Assembly: GCA_025449845.1 (NCBI GenBank)
Contig: JANWIP010000005.1
Span: 124,001-188,000 of the forward strand
Source of the DNA: Solirubrobacteraceae bacterium
GTDB lineage: Bacteria > Actinomycetota > Thermoleophilia > Solirubrobacterales > Solirubrobacteraceae
Direction: 5' to 3'
DNA length: 64,000 nt
Under the pieces are notes generated by a model. That model saw nothing but the letters and a program-made list of their open reading frames with translations. It was not told the origin of the DNA and searched no databases. Positions 1 through 9,400 of this stretch are shown piece after piece. A program made the position numbers and the translations under genes. How positions within the stretch are numbered: position 1 is the first letter of the stretch; every line of letters begins with the position of its first letter.

Positions 1-1053
1 GCTGCGGCGCTGGCAAGCTTCCTGATCGCCAACCCCTACGCGCTGCTGGACTTCAACGCCTTCCACGCGGAACTCAACCACCAGTCCCAGCTCAGCGGCG
101 AAGCGCAGGGCAAGCTCGGCGCGGGCCACGAGGGGGGTGTGAGGTACTACCTGTGGTCGCTCACCTGGGGCCTGGGCTGGCTGCCGGCGCTGGCAGCGCT
201 GGGTGGGACGGTGACGGTCTGGCGCAAGGAGGAGCGCCTGGGCTGGCTGCTGGTGCCGGCGCCGCTGCTGTTCCTCGCCTTCATGGGCCTGCAGGGTCGC
301 TACTTCGGGCGCTGGCTGCTGCCGATCTTCCCGATCGTCTGCTTATTGGCTGCGTTCTTCACGCTGCAAGCCGTGGAAGCACTGGCAGTGCGGAGCAAGG
401 GTTGGGTTTTAAGGGGGAGGGTGTCGCGCACTGCGATGATCGCGGTGGCTGCGGTGGCACTGTGCGCGCAAGCGCTGGTGTACACGGTGCACTCCGACCT
501 GCTGCTCTCGCGCGCTGACACACGTACGCTGACGCGCGAGTGGATGGTGATGCACATTCCCGCGGGTACGAAGATCGTCGCCGAGCCGGTATCGCCGGAC
601 GTGTGGGCGAGCGATATCGGCCACTTCAACTACGCCACCCCCGAGGGGGCACGTTGGATCAAGTACTCCTCGCTGCGCTCGGTGATCGCTGCCAATGGCG
701 CACTAGTCGGGGAACCGGGCCGGCGGGTGGGCATCGAGGACTATGAGCGTACGCTCAGCCCGGCTCTGATCGGCTGGTATGAGCGCCAGGGCTACTGCTG
801 GGTAATCACGGGTTCCACGCAGTCAGGCCGGGCGCAGGCCGAACCGGGGGCGGTGCCCAATGCGGTCGCCTACTACCGCGCGCTGGCCCAGCAGGCGCAG
901 GTCGTCTATCGCGTCTCTCCGTATTCCCCGGGCGAGGGCCCGGTGGCGTTCAACTTCGACTGGAGCTTTGACTACTACCCGCTGGCCTATCACAGGCCAG
1001 GGCCAGAAATGATCGTCTACCGCCTGCACGGCGGGAGCTGTCAGAGCGCCTGA
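1..1053 (+). CDS. Membrane glycosyltransferase (GT39/ArnT-like), C-terminal part
   Basis: The reading frame is already open at base 1, so the 5' end lies outside the window; a GTG at 139 is internal. The visible 350 residues start with an NPYALLDF motif, which in GT-C sugar transferases of the PMT/ArnT type precedes a large extracytoplasmic segment. Hydrophobic stretches follow, roughly codons 50-70, 75-95, 100-115 and 140-155. The last 190 residues are a soluble, probably extracytoplasmic, domain with an aromatic-rich end. Such enzymes use polyprenyl-phosphate sugars at the membrane. The acceptor cannot be told. It ends 21 bases before ribD but need not be in its operon. Confidence 0.75.
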   Translation, partial: AAALASFLIANPYALLDFNAFHAELNHQSQLSGEAQGKLGAGHEGGVRYYLWSLTWGLGWLPALAALGGTVTVWRKEERLGWLLVPAPLLFLAFMGLQGRYFGRWLLPIFPIVCLLAAFFTLQAVEALAVRSKGWVLRGRVSRTAMIAVAAVALCAQALVYTVHSDLLLSRADTRTLTREWMVMHIPAGTKIVAEPVSPDVWASDIGHFNYATPEGARWIKYSSLRSVIAANGALVGEPGRRVGIEDYERTLSPALIGWYERQGYCWVITGSTQSGRAQAEPGAVPNAVAYYRALAQQAQVVYRVSPYSPGEGPVAFNFDWSFDYYPLAYHRPGPEMIVYRLHGGSCQSA

Positions 1054-1060
1054 CACAGGG

Positions 1061-1066
1061 TATCCT
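1061..1066 (+). promoter_or_regulatory. -10 element of the riboflavin operon (leaderless type)
   Basis: TATCCT ends 8 bases before the ribD ATG, and a CTGTCA -35-like hexamer lies 17 bases upstream (1038-1043). A transcript would start at or next to the start codon. There is no FMN riboswitch between it and the gene. Confidence 0.5.
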
Positions 1067-1074
1067 GAGGTGGA

Positions 1075-2208
1075 ATGACGATCGGCACAGAGACCGATCG
1101 CGTGCATATGGGGCGCGCGATCGAGCTGGCTCAGCGGGGAACGGGCACGGTCAAGCCCAACCCCGTGGTGGGGGCCGTAATCGCCCGCGATGGCGAGGTG
1201 CTGGGCGAGGGCTGGCACGAACGCTATGGCGCGGCTCACGCGGAGGTCAACGCGATCGAGGCCTGCGGATTGGCGGATCTGAGCGACGCGACGCTGTACG
1301 TGTCGCTTGAGCCGTGCTGCCACGAGGGCAAGACGCCGCCCTGCACCGAGGCGATCATGCAGTCGGGCATCCGCCGCGTGGTCGTCGGCTCGGATGACCC
1401 CACCGAGAAGGCGGCCGGTCGCGGCCTGGGCATCTTGCGCGATGAGGGCATAGAGGTCGTGCTGGCTGACGGCGAGTTGGCCACGCAGGCGCGGCTGCTC
1501 AACCAGGCTTTTCGCAAGCAGGCGCGCGTGGGGCGCCCGTGGGTGCTGTTCAAGTCGGCGATGACGCTCGACGGCAAGGTGGCCACGCGCGCGGGAGATT
1601 CCAAGTGGATCAGCGGCGAGGACAGCCGCGAGCGGGCACACCAGTGGCGCACGGAGGTCGACGCGGTGGTGGTGGGCATCGGCACCGCTCTCGCTGATGA
1701 TCCGCAGCTGACGGCGCGCCCGGAAGGCCAGACGGCGGAGCTTGAGCGCCAGCCGCGGCGCGTGGTGTTCGATTCGCTCGCGCGCCTGCCTCCCACCTCA
1801 CAGCTGGTGGGCCTGGCGGCACAGACACCCCTGACGGTGGTGGTCTCGCGTGCGGCGGCGCGCGCGGACACCGATGCCCTGGAGGCGGCGGGCGTGCAGG
1901 TGCTGGTGGCGACCGGCGAAAACGAGCCGGCACGCGTGCGCTCGGCGCTCGATCAGCTCGGCGCGGCCGGCGTGTCCTCGGTGCTGCTGGAGGGCGGACC
2001 CCACCTCGCGGGCGCTTTCCTCGATGCCGGTGAGATCGATGAACTGCGCCTGTTCCTGGCGCCACTGCTGCTCGGCGGCAGCACTGCTCGTGACCCACTG
2101 GAGGGCGAAGGCGTCGAGACCATCTCCCAGGCGCTGCGTGCGCTGACGTTCGAGTGCGAGCGCGTGGGCGAAGATCTGTTGATCTCCGCCCGTCTGCGTG
2201 AGTGGTAG
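1075..2208 (+). CDS. ribD: Bifunctional pyrimidine deaminase/reductase
   Basis: This catalyses the second and third steps of riboflavin synthesis: deamination of the pyrimidine product of GTP cyclohydrolase II, then NADPH-dependent reduction of the ribosyl side chain. The N-terminal deaminase domain (about residues 8-150) carries the zinc site: HAE at 55-57 and the PCC...PPC cysteines between 81 and 90. The reductase domain fills the rest (about 155-377) with VLFKSAMTLDGK at its start. At 377 residues it is of normal family length. ATG at 1075 is chosen because a TATCCT -10 element ends 8 bases upstream. It is the first gene of ribD-ribE-ribBA-ribH. Confidence 0.96.
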   Translation: MTIGTETDRVHMGRAIELAQRGTGTVKPNPVVGAVIARDGEVLGEGWHERYGAAHAEVNAIEACGLADLSDATLYVSLEPCCHEGKTPPCTEAIMQSGIRRVVVGSDDPTEKAAGRGLGILRDEGIEVVLADGELATQARLLNQAFRKQARVGRPWVLFKSAMTLDGKVATRAGDSKWISGEDSRERAHQWRTEVDAVVVGIGTALADDPQLTARPEGQTAELERQPRRVVFDSLARLPPTSQLVGLAAQTPLTVVVSRAAARADTDALEAAGVQVLVATGENEPARVRSALDQLGAAGVSSVLLEGGPHLAGAFLDAGEIDELRLFLAPLLLGGSTARDPLEGEGVETISQALRALTFECERVGEDLLISARLREW

Positions 2209-2237
2209 GAAGAGCGGGGCGGAGGCGGGATGGGAAG

Positions 2238-2828
2238 ATGTTCACCGGCCTGATAGCCGACCTCGGCCGCGTGGAGGCACTGGAGCGCGACGGGCAGGGC
2301 GCCACGATCGTCATCGCCACACCGCTGGCCGGCGAAGTCGCCGAGGGCGACTCGGTGGCCGTCAACGGCGTGTGCCTTACCGCCACCCAGGTCAACGGGG
2401 CCGGTTTCCAGGCGCAGGCGATGGAGGAGACGCTGCGACGCTCTTCGCTCGGGTCCCTGGAGGTGGGTGCGCCGGTCAACCTGGAGCTGGCCCTGCGCGC
2501 CGACGGGCGCCTGGGGGGGCACATCGTGCAGGGCCATGTCGACGGCACGGGCGTGGTCGCGGCAATCCGTGAGGAGGGCTTCGCGCGCGTGCTCGACATC
2601 GACATCGAGCAGGACCTCGTGCGCTATCTGGTGGAGAAGGGCTCCGTGAGCGTGGATGGCGTGAGCCTTACAATCAGCGCTCTGCACGAGATCGGTTTTT
2701 CAGTCTCTTTGATTCCAGAGACACTGGAGCGCACCAACCTGGGCCAGGCTCAGGTGGGCGCACGTGTCAACCTGGAGGTGGACATTTTGGCCAAGCACGT
2801 TGAGCGCCTGATGGAGGCCCGCCTGTGA
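2238..2828 (+). CDS. ribE: Riboflavin synthase alpha subunit
   Basis: This dismutates two molecules of 6,7-dimethyl-8-ribityllumazine to riboflavin and the pyrimidine precursor. The start is the ATG that opens MFTGLIADLGRV, the hallmark N-terminus of the family; the frame is open upstream to 2202 but that part overlaps ribD and is not conserved. The 196 residues form two lumazine-binding beta-barrel repeats, each with a G-D-S-V-A/S-V-(N/D)-G-V core (GDSVAVNGVCLT and GSVSVDGVSLT). Its stop overlaps the ribBA GTG start by 4 bases, suggesting translational coupling. Confidence 0.95.
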   Translation: MFTGLIADLGRVEALERDGQGATIVIATPLAGEVAEGDSVAVNGVCLTATQVNGAGFQAQAMEETLRRSSLGSLEVGAPVNLELALRADGRLGGHIVQGHVDGTGVVAAIREEGFARVLDIDIEQDLVRYLVEKGSVSVDGVSLTISALHEIGFSVSLIPETLERTNLGQAQVGARVNLEVDILAKHVERLMEARL

Positions 2829-4123
2829 GCACCAGCAACCCAGATACCAAGACGAGCACCCCCTTCGCGACGATCGAGGAGGCCCTGGAGGAGGTCCGCC
2901 AAGGCAAGATGGTGGTGGTCTGCGACGACGAAGACCGCGAGAACGAGGGCGATCTGGTGATGGCCGCCCAGTTCGTGACGCCCGAGGCGATCAACTTCAT
3001 GGCCAAAGAGGCGCGCGGCTGGATCTGCCTGGCGCTGACATCCGAGCGCTGCGATGAACTCGGCCTTGAGCTGATGACGGCCAAGAATGAGTCGGCGCTG
3101 CAGACGCCGTTCACGGTCACGATCGAGGCGCGCGAAGGAGTCACTACGGGCGTCTCCGCGCACGATCGCGCGCACACCATGCAGGTTGCGATCGACCCGG
3201 GCAGCGAGCCCGATGATCTCGTGCAGCCCGGCCACGTCAACCCGCTGAAGGCCAAGGTCGGAGGCGTGCTTGAGCGCACGGGGCACACCGAGGCGTCGGT
3301 CGACCTGGCGCGCCTGGCGGGCCTGATCCCGGCCGGCGTGATCTGCGAGGTGATGAACGAGGACGGTTCGATGGCGCGCGTGGGCGATCTCACGGAGTAC
3401 TGCGAGCGCCACGGGCTGAAGATGGTCACGATCGCGGACCTGATCGCCTACCGCCGGCGCAACGATCGCCTGGTGGAACGCGTGGTGGACACGCGCCTGC
3501 CCACGGCCTTCGGCGACTTCACCGCCGTCGGCTATCGCTCACTGATCGATGACAAGCACCACGTGGCGCTCGTAAAGGGGGAGGTGGCCGGTAAGCCCGA
3601 CGTGCTCGTTCGGGTTCACTCCGAGTGCCTCACGGGCGACGTCTTTCACTCGCTGCGCTGCGACTGCGGCGAACAGCTCGCCTCGGCGCTGGCGATGATC
3701 GAGGAGGAGGGCCAGGGCGTGCTGCTCTACCTCGCCCAGGAGGGCCGCGGCATCGGCCTGTTGAACAAGCTGCGCGCCTACCGCTTGCAGGAGGACGGGC
3801 TTGACACCGTGGAAGCCAACGAGCGACTGGGCCTGCCCGCCGACCTGCGCGACTACGGCATCGGCGCGCAGATCCTCGCCGACCTCGGCCTCAGCTCGAT
3901 CCGCATCCTCACCAACAACCCCAAGAAGATCCGCGGCCTGGAGGGCTACGGCCTGTCCGTCAGCGCGCAGATCCCGATCGTGCACGCCCCCAACGAGCAC
4001 AACGAGGCCTACCTGCGCACGAAGGCGCAGCGCATGGGTCACATCCTGCACCACCAGGGATTGAACCTCGACGCGGAGCTGCTGCACTCAGAGCGTGAAC
4101 AGGACCGCGAGCGCAAAGGATGA
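2825..4123 (+). CDS. ribBA: Bifunctional DHBP synthase / GTP cyclohydrolase II
   Basis: A fusion protein supplying both branches of flavin synthesis. The N-terminal domain (about 1-205) converts ribulose 5-phosphate to 3,4-dihydroxy-2-butanone 4-phosphate and shows the acidic metal-binding motif DDEDRENEGDL. The C-terminal domain (about 215-420) opens GTP; its zinc ligands appear in HSECLTGDVFHSLRCDCGEQ (C-x10-C-x-C), followed by AQEGRGIGLLNK. At 432 residues it matches the usual fused form. The GTG start overlaps the ribE stop (GTGA) and the 3' end overlaps ribH by 4 bases. Confidence 0.96.
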   Translation: MSTSNPDTKTSTPFATIEEALEEVRQGKMVVVCDDEDRENEGDLVMAAQFVTPEAINFMAKEARGWICLALTSERCDELGLELMTAKNESALQTPFTVTIEAREGVTTGVSAHDRAHTMQVAIDPGSEPDDLVQPGHVNPLKAKVGGVLERTGHTEASVDLARLAGLIPAGVICEVMNEDGSMARVGDLTEYCERHGLKMVTIADLIAYRRRNDRLVERVVDTRLPTAFGDFTAVGYRSLIDDKHHVALVKGEVAGKPDVLVRVHSECLTGDVFHSLRCDCGEQLASALAMIEEEGQGVLLYLAQEGRGIGLLNKLRAYRLQEDGLDTVEANERLGLPADLRDYGIGAQILADLGLSSIRILTNNPKKIRGLEGYGLSVSAQIPIVHAPNEHNEAYLRTKAQRMGHILHHQGLNLDAELLHSEREQDRERKG

Positions 4124-4548
4124 CCTTCGCGATTGCGGTAGGCCGCTTCTACGAAGACCTGGCCGAGCGTCTCGTCCATGGCGCGCGAGATGTTTTTGAA
4201 CAAGCCGGCCATACCCAAATCAATGTCTTTGACGTTCCCGGCGCCTTCGAGCTCCCGCTGGCCGCCAGCTACGCCGCCAACTCGGGCCGTTTCGCCGGCG
4301 TGGCCTGCCTGGGAGCGGTCATCCGCGGGGAGACCGACCACTACGACTACGTCTGCTCGGAGGCCGCGCGCGGGATTCAGCAGGTGCAGTTGCAGACCGG
4401 TGTGCCCTGCGCCTTCGGCGTGCTCACCTGCAACACGATGGAGCAGGCCCTCGCGCGTGCTGGTGGCGACAAGCGCGACTCGGGTCGTCACGCCGCTGAG
4501 GCGGTTCTGCGCATGGCAGAGCTGCGCGCCGAGTTGGCAAGCGGCTGA
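4120..4548 (+). CDS. ribH: 6,7-dimethyl-8-ribityllumazine synthase
   Basis: This condenses the pyrimidine and butanone phosphate products of RibD and RibBA into the lumazine used by RibE. The sequence shows the active-site region [15 protein letters not shown] and the C-terminal [17 protein letters not shown] phosphate-binding helix. At 142 residues it is slightly shorter than many homologues because the N-terminus begins directly at the first beta strand ([15 protein letters not shown]). ATG overlaps the ribBA stop (ATGA), completing a fully overlapping four-gene operon. The family usually assembles as pentamers or 60-mers. Confidence 0.95.
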   Translation: MTFAIAVGRFYEDLAERLVHGARDVFEQAGHTQINVFDVPGAFELPLAASYAANSGRFAGVACLGAVIRGETDHYDYVCSEAARGIQQVQLQTGVPCAFGVLTCNTMEQALARAGGDKRDSGRHAAEAVLRMAELRAELASG

Positions 4549-4585
4549 GCCTCCCCGCGATCCATCCTCTAGACTGCATCCTCCA

Positions 4586-4777
4586 ATGGCCAAGATATGC
4601 CACAGCTGCGGGAAGGGCCCTTCGTTCGGGAACAGCCGGAGCCACTCGATGGTCGCGACAAAGCGGCGCTTTGACCCGAACTTGCAGAAGGTCAAGATCA
4701 TGGTCGGGAAGGCCCCGCGGCGCGTGTATGTATGCACGCGATGCCTGAAGGCCGGCAAGGTCACGAAGGCTCTCTGA
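4586..4777 (+). CDS. rpmB: 50S ribosomal protein bL28
   Basis: A 63-residue bL28 starting [16 protein letters not shown]. Two CxxC pairs (C5/C8 and C50/C53) make this the zinc-binding (C+) type, as does bL32 further along the window. The ATG is 10 bases after a TAGACT -10-like element (4570-4575), and there is no good Shine-Dalgarno sequence, so the mRNA may be leaderless. Its position just before the DAK-domain gene and recG matches the rpmB-fakA-recG order seen in many Gram-positive bacteria. Confidence 0.95.
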   Translation: MAKICHSCGKGPSFGNSRSHSMVATKRRFDPNLQKVKIMVGKAPRRVYVCTRCLKAGKVTKAL

Positions 4778-4834
4778 GCTGCCGGTTGGGCCGCGTCCGC
4801 ACGGATCGGCCCGGGCGATGATGGAGGTGGAGCT

Positions 4835-6526
4835 GTGACCGACACCAACCTGGTTCGCTTTCGCGCCGCTGTGGCGGGTGCTTTGGCGCACCTGGAGTCT
4901 CGCCGCCAGGAGGTCAACGATCTGAACGTGTTCCCGGTTGCGGACGGGGATACGGGCGACAACATGGTGCTGACGCTGCGGGCGGTGCTGGCGGAGCTCG
5001 ACCGCCTGAGCGGTGAGGACGCGCTGCGCACGGTCGATGAGATCGGGCGCGATGAGATCGTGCAGTCGGTCGCGCGCGCGGCGCTCCTGGGTGCGCGTGG
5101 GAACTCCGGCGTGATCCTCTCACAGCTGATCCGTGGCGCGGCCGAGGAGCTGGTTTCGCGGCCGGGCGAGCTGATCGACGCGACCTTGATCGGTGCCGCG
5201 CTGTCAAATGCGGCGGAGCGCGCCTACGCCTCGGTGCGCCAGCCGGCGGAGGGCACGATCCTGACGGTGGCCCGCGAGATGGCTCGGCAGATCTCAAGCG
5301 ACGTGGCGCACAGTCCTGAGGGCACGCGCCTTGAGCCCGAGACGGCGCCTGAGGTGCAGGACCAGACGATCGCGCAGATCCTGGAACGTGCCGTGATGGC
5401 CGGGCAGGACTCCGTTAAGCGCGGGCCCGAACTGCTGGAGGCGCTGCGCGACGCGGGCGTGGTGGATGCCGGTGGCTACGGCTTGACGATTCTGTTTGCC
5501 GGCGTGGTGGCGGCCTTGCGGGGGGAGGATCCGCCGGAGCTTGACCACTACGAGCCGGCACGCATCCATCACCCCGAGCACAGTTCGAGCACCTATCGCT
5601 ACTGCACCAACTTTGCCGTCACCGGCAGGAACATGGCGCCGGGGCGCTTCATCCCGAAGCTTGAGACCTTGGGCGACTCAGTGCTTGTGGTCGGCGATGA
5701 GACGACGCTGAAGGTGCACCTGCACACCGATGAGCCCGAGCAGGCCACCGCGGTATTCAAAGACGCCGGCGCGGTCTCTCACCTGGACGTGGCCGATATG
5801 CGTTTGCAGGTGGCCGAGCGCGATGAGCGCCTGGCGGCCGCGTCCGAGGAGCTGCGGACGCCGGAGAATAAAGCGCGTTGCGGCGCGGTAGCGGTCGTCA
5901 GCGGCGAGGGCCTGACGAGGATGTTCGCGGAGCTTGGGGTGCATACGCTCGACGGCGGCCCCACCTTGAATCCCTCAACCTATGAGCTGCTGGCGGCGAT
6001 CCACGAGGTGGCGGCCGAGGAGGTGGTGGTGCTGCCCAACAGCGCGAACGTCATCATGGCCGCCGAGCGTGCAGCCGAGCTCTCCGAGAAGCAGGTGGTG
6101 GTTGTGCCTGTGACCAGCCAGCAGGCCGGCTTGGCGGCGGCGCTGGCGCTGGTGCCGGACCACAGCGTGGAGGAGAATGCGATGGCACTGCACATGGCGC
6201 TTGAGCCGTTACGAACAGGCGCGGTGGCGCCGGCTGCACGCGAGGATGCGCAGGGGCGCTTTCAGCGCGGCGATGCCGTGGGGTTCGTGGATGAGGAGGT
6301 CATCGCCTGGGGCGAGCCGGGGGAGACGCTGCGCCAGGTGCTCTCTACGCTTGTCAACGGCTCCAACGGCAACGCCCCGGCGGAGCTGGTGAGCGTGCTG
6401 AGTGGGGCCGAGGCGCCCATGGGCCTTGCGGCGGTGGAACGTCTGCTGGACGGTGGCAGCGAGGCCGAGCTGGAACTGCGCGAGGGTGGCCAGCCGGCGT
6501 ATTGGTGGCTGCTGGCAGCGGAGTAG
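4835..6526 (+). CDS. DAK2-domain protein, fatty acid kinase FakA-like
   Basis: The N-terminal 200 residues form a DhaL/DAK2 nucleotide-binding domain with the magnesium-ATP motif FPVADGDTGDNM near residues 31-42 and GARGNSGVILSQ near 90. The remainder corresponds to the conserved middle and C-terminal domains of the YloV/FakA family. At 563 residues the length is typical. In Firmicutes FakA phosphorylates fatty acids held by a DegV-type FakB protein; no fakB is in this window, so that activity is inferred from family only. The GTG start has a strong GGAGGTGGAG sequence just upstream. It precedes recG as in many genomes. Confidence 0.85.
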   Translation: MTDTNLVRFRAAVAGALAHLESRRQEVNDLNVFPVADGDTGDNMVLTLRAVLAELDRLSGEDALRTVDEIGRDEIVQSVARAALLGARGNSGVILSQLIRGAAEELVSRPGELIDATLIGAALSNAAERAYASVRQPAEGTILTVAREMARQISSDVAHSPEGTRLEPETAPEVQDQTIAQILERAVMAGQDSVKRGPELLEALRDAGVVDAGGYGLTILFAGVVAALRGEDPPELDHYEPARIHHPEHSSSTYRYCTNFAVTGRNMAPGRFIPKLETLGDSVLVVGDETTLKVHLHTDEPEQATAVFKDAGAVSHLDVADMRLQVAERDERLAAASEELRTPENKARCGAVAVVSGEGLTRMFAELGVHTLDGGPTLNPSTYELLAAIHEVAAEEVVVLPNSANVIMAAERAAELSEKQVVVVPVTSQQAGLAAALALVPDHSVEENAMALHMALEPLRTGAVAPAAREDAQGRFQRGDAVGFVDEEVIAWGEPGETLRQVLSTLVNGSNGNAPAELVSVLSGAEAPMGLAAVERLLDGGSEAELELREGGQPAYWWLLAAE

Positions 6527-6605
6527 TGATCGACCACGCGGGGAGCGGGATCGAACGCGTGTGGGGGGTGGGGATCGACCGCGCCAGGGATCATCATCCG
6601 CGGCG

Positions 6606-8837
6606 ATGCCTGCCGCTAGCGTGATGCCGGTTACCGACGTGGATACCCCTCTCGATGCTCCCCGTGCCTTTGCCAGCGCCGACACTCTGACCCGCAGCGA
6701 GATGCTGCTGGCGCCGGTGTGCTGGCCGCGCCCTTCACGTCTGCGGGAGCCGCTGCGGGCGCCCACGAAGAAAGCATCGGCTGGGCTCCAGGCGCTGGGG
6801 CTGCACACGGTAGGCGATCTCTTGGAGCATCTTCCCCGCGACAGTCGCGAGGCGCGCACGGTGGCCGAACTGCGCGTCGGCGAGCAGGCCACGGTCGCGG
6901 TTGAGGTGCGCTCGATCGCCGCGCGTCCCGTGCGCAAGCGCGGAATGCGCCCGCTGGTGGAGGCCTGGGTGGCTGACGCCACCGGAGCGATGCGCGCGGT
7001 TTTCTTCAATCAGCCCTGGCTGGTGGAGAAGTACCCCGAGGGGACGCGTCTGGTGCTGCACGGCAAGGCGGGGCAGCGAGGCGACTTCGGGGTGGCCCAT
7101 CACGCCGTGGGCACTGAGTTGGGCGTTGCGCAAGATGCCCCGCCGGCCGACGCGCGGGCGATCGTGGCCCACTATCCGGCCACTGAGGGAGTGAGCTCGA
7201 CCCAGATCCTGACGCTGATGCAGGGCTCACGAGGCGCGCTGGCCGATGTGGTCGAGCCGCTGCCCGCCGCGCTGCGCTCATCCGAGCGGTTACCCGACCG
7301 GGCGGCTGCGCTCACCGCGATGCACTTCCCCGAGCGAGCGGAGGAGGTGGAGGCTGGGCGTGAGCGGGTGGCGTTCGAGGAGCTGCTGCTGACGCAGCTC
7401 GTGTTCCTACGTCGCCGTGCCAGGCGCCGTGCGCTTACGGGCGCGCCGGTATTGAACGAGCCTCCTGCTTGGAGCGCGCGCTGGCTGGAGCAGGGTCTGC
7501 CATTCACGCTGACGCATGGGCAGCAGAGTGCGATCACGACGATTGAGGCGGACCTGGCGAGACCCTGTCCGATGCAGCGGCTTTTGATGGGAGAGGTGGG
7601 CAGCGGCAAGACGGTCGTGGCGCTGTGGGCGATGCTGCGCGCGGTGGAGCACGGCCGCCAGGCGGCGTTGATGGCTCCGACGGAGACGCTGGCCGAACAG
7701 CACTTCGCGACCGTGCAGCGGTTGCTGGGGGGCGAGCAACTCGCGTGTGCGCTGCTAACAGGCTCCACGAAGGCCACGCGCCGGGCAGACACCCTGGGCA
7801 AGCTGGAGAGCGGCGAGCTTCAGCTGATCGTGGGAACCCACGCGCTGATCGAGCCCGACGTGCGCTTTCGTTCGCTGGCGGTGGCCGTGGTTGACGAGCA
7901 GCACCGCTTCGGGGTGCGCCAGCGCGCGGCGCTTGAGGACAAGGACCCCACTCACCCAGCGCATGTGCTGCACATGACAGCGACACCCATCCCACGCACG
8001 CTGGCGCTCTCAGAACACGGCGATCTCGACGTGACTGCGCTGCGGGAGCTGCCTCACGGACGCCGGCCGATCAGAACGCGCCTCATCGCGGGCGAGCGCT
8101 CGCGGGCGCGTGCGTATGAGCATCTGCGCGAGCAGCTACAGGAGGGTAGGCAGGCATATGTGGTGTGCCCCCTGGTGGAGGAGGCGCAGGCCGACGGAGC
8201 CGCTGCCCTCGTCGGCGAGGGTGGTCCCCCGGGCGAGGGTGATCTGAGGGCCGCGACCGCCGAGGTCGAGCGTCTCTCCCACGGCGAGCTGAAGGGCCAC
8301 AAGCTGATGCTGCTGCACGGTCAGATGCGCTCCAAGGAGAAGCAGGAGGCGATGGCCAAGTTCGCCGCCGGCGAGGTCGACGTGTTGGTGGCGACGACGG
8401 TGATCGAGGTGGGAGTGGATGTGCCCAACGCGACGGTGATGCTCGTGGAGAACGCAGAGCGCTTCGGGATTTCCCAGCTGCATCAGCTGCGCGGCAGGGT
8501 TGGCCGCGGCGAACACGCTTCGACATGCCTGCTGGTCGGGCCGCCTGGGGCGGCGAGGTTGCGCGCTCTGGCTGAGCACACCGACGGCTTCCGCCTGGCG
8601 GAGATAGACCTGGAGTTGCGCAAGGAGGGGGAGTTGATCGGCACGCGCCAGTCGGGCCTTGGCCAGTTTCGTGTGGCGTGTCTGCCTGATGACGCCGAAC
8701 TGCTTGAGGGCGCGCGCCGGCAGGCCGAGTGGATCGTGGACCGCGACCCGGAGCTGAAGGCCCCCGAGCATCAGCTGCTGGGAGAGGCACTGGATGACAC
8801 CTTCGGTGCCGAGGCGTTTGAGCCGATTCCGGCATGA
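6606..8837 (+). CDS. recG: ATP-dependent DNA helicase RecG
   Basis: A superfamily 2 helicase that remodels stalled forks and branched DNA. The N-terminal wedge domain begins with LGLHTVGDLLEHLPRD. Helicase motifs are clear: Walker A GEVGSGKT, the DEQHRFG box, TATPIPRTLAL, and QLHQLRGRVGRGEH in the second RecA lobe. The C-terminus has GTRQSGLGQFR, typical of RecG. The start is uncertain: ATG at 6606, 6624 or 6702 are all in frame and none has a clear ribosome binding site. 6606 gives 743 residues. The rsmD gene begins in the stop codon overlap (ATGA). Confidence 0.93.
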   Translation: MPAASVMPVTDVDTPLDAPRAFASADTLTRSEMLLAPVCWPRPSRLREPLRAPTKKASAGLQALGLHTVGDLLEHLPRDSREARTVAELRVGEQATVAVEVRSIAARPVRKRGMRPLVEAWVADATGAMRAVFFNQPWLVEKYPEGTRLVLHGKAGQRGDFGVAHHAVGTELGVAQDAPPADARAIVAHYPATEGVSSTQILTLMQGSRGALADVVEPLPAALRSSERLPDRAAALTAMHFPERAEEVEAGRERVAFEELLLTQLVFLRRRARRRALTGAPVLNEPPAWSARWLEQGLPFTLTHGQQSAITTIEADLARPCPMQRLLMGEVGSGKTVVALWAMLRAVEHGRQAALMAPTETLAEQHFATVQRLLGGEQLACALLTGSTKATRRADTLGKLESGELQLIVGTHALIEPDVRFRSLAVAVVDEQHRFGVRQRAALEDKDPTHPAHVLHMTATPIPRTLALSEHGDLDVTALRELPHGRRPIRTRLIAGERSRARAYEHLREQLQEGRQAYVVCPLVEEAQADGAAALVGEGGPPGEGDLRAATAEVERLSHGELKGHKLMLLHGQMRSKEKQEAMAKFAAGEVDVLVATTVIEVGVDVPNATVMLVENAERFGISQLHQLRGRVGRGEHASTCLLVGPPGAARLRALAEHTDGFRLAEIDLELRKEGELIGTRQSGLGQFRVACLPDDAELLEGARRQAEWIVDRDPELKAPEHQLLGEALDDTFGAEAFEPIPA

Positions 8838-9394
8838 GAGTCATCGCGGGACGCCTGGGCGGCAGACGCTTGCAGGCACCGCGCGGGAGGACGACAAGAC
8901 CGACGTCCGACCGAGTACGCGAGGCGTTGTTCTCGATGCTCGGGGATGTGCAGGGGGCGGATGTCCTGGACCTGTTCGCGGGCACCGGCGCGCTGGGTAT
9001 CGAGGCGCTCTCAAGAGGTGCAGCAAAGGCTGTGTTCGTGGAGCGTGACGCGGCAGCGCTGCGTGCGCTCGCGGCCAATCTTGCTGCCTTGGAGCTCATC
9101 GAGCCGACGGCGCGAATCAGACGTGGCGAGGCGCGCGTCGCGCTCCAGACAGCACGCGAGCGCGATGAAACGTACGATCTGTTCTTCGTCGATCCCCCAT
9201 ACGGCGAGGCGCGGGCGTGGGCGCGCGAGCTGTCGGTGGCGCTGCCACCGCTGTTGGCTCCCCAAGCGCGTGTCATCGTAGAGAGCGATAGGCGGGCGCC
9301 GCTTGAGCTTGAGACGGTGCTTGAGGGGGCATTAGAGACAGAGCAGCAGCGCCGCTATGGCGATACAACGATCACAATCCACCGTCACCGATGA
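8834..9394 (+). CDS. rsmD: 16S rRNA guanine-N2 methyltransferase RsmD
   Basis: An S-adenosylmethionine-dependent methyltransferase that modifies G966 of 16S rRNA in the 30S subunit. Visible motifs are the N-terminal RVIAGRLGGRRL, the SAM-binding DLFAGTGALGIEALSRGA, and the catalytic DPPY. At 186 residues it is a normal length. The start codon overlaps the recG stop by 4 bases, so it is probably translated from the same mRNA. coaD follows after 6 bases; the rsmD-coaD pair is a conserved neighbourhood in many bacteria. Confidence 0.95.
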   Translation: MRVIAGRLGGRRLQAPRGRTTRPTSDRVREALFSMLGDVQGADVLDLFAGTGALGIEALSRGAAKAVFVERDAAALRALAANLAALELIEPTARIRRGEARVALQTARERDETYDLFFVDPPYGEARAWARELSVALPPLLAPQARVIVESDRRAPLELETVLEGALETEQQRRYGDTTITIHRHR

Positions 9395-9400
9395 GCTTCG

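Noticed and set aside
1054..1074. FMN riboswitch upstream of ribD
   Set aside because: The gap is 21 bases and the -10 box lies 8 bases from the start, so there is no room for an aptamer.
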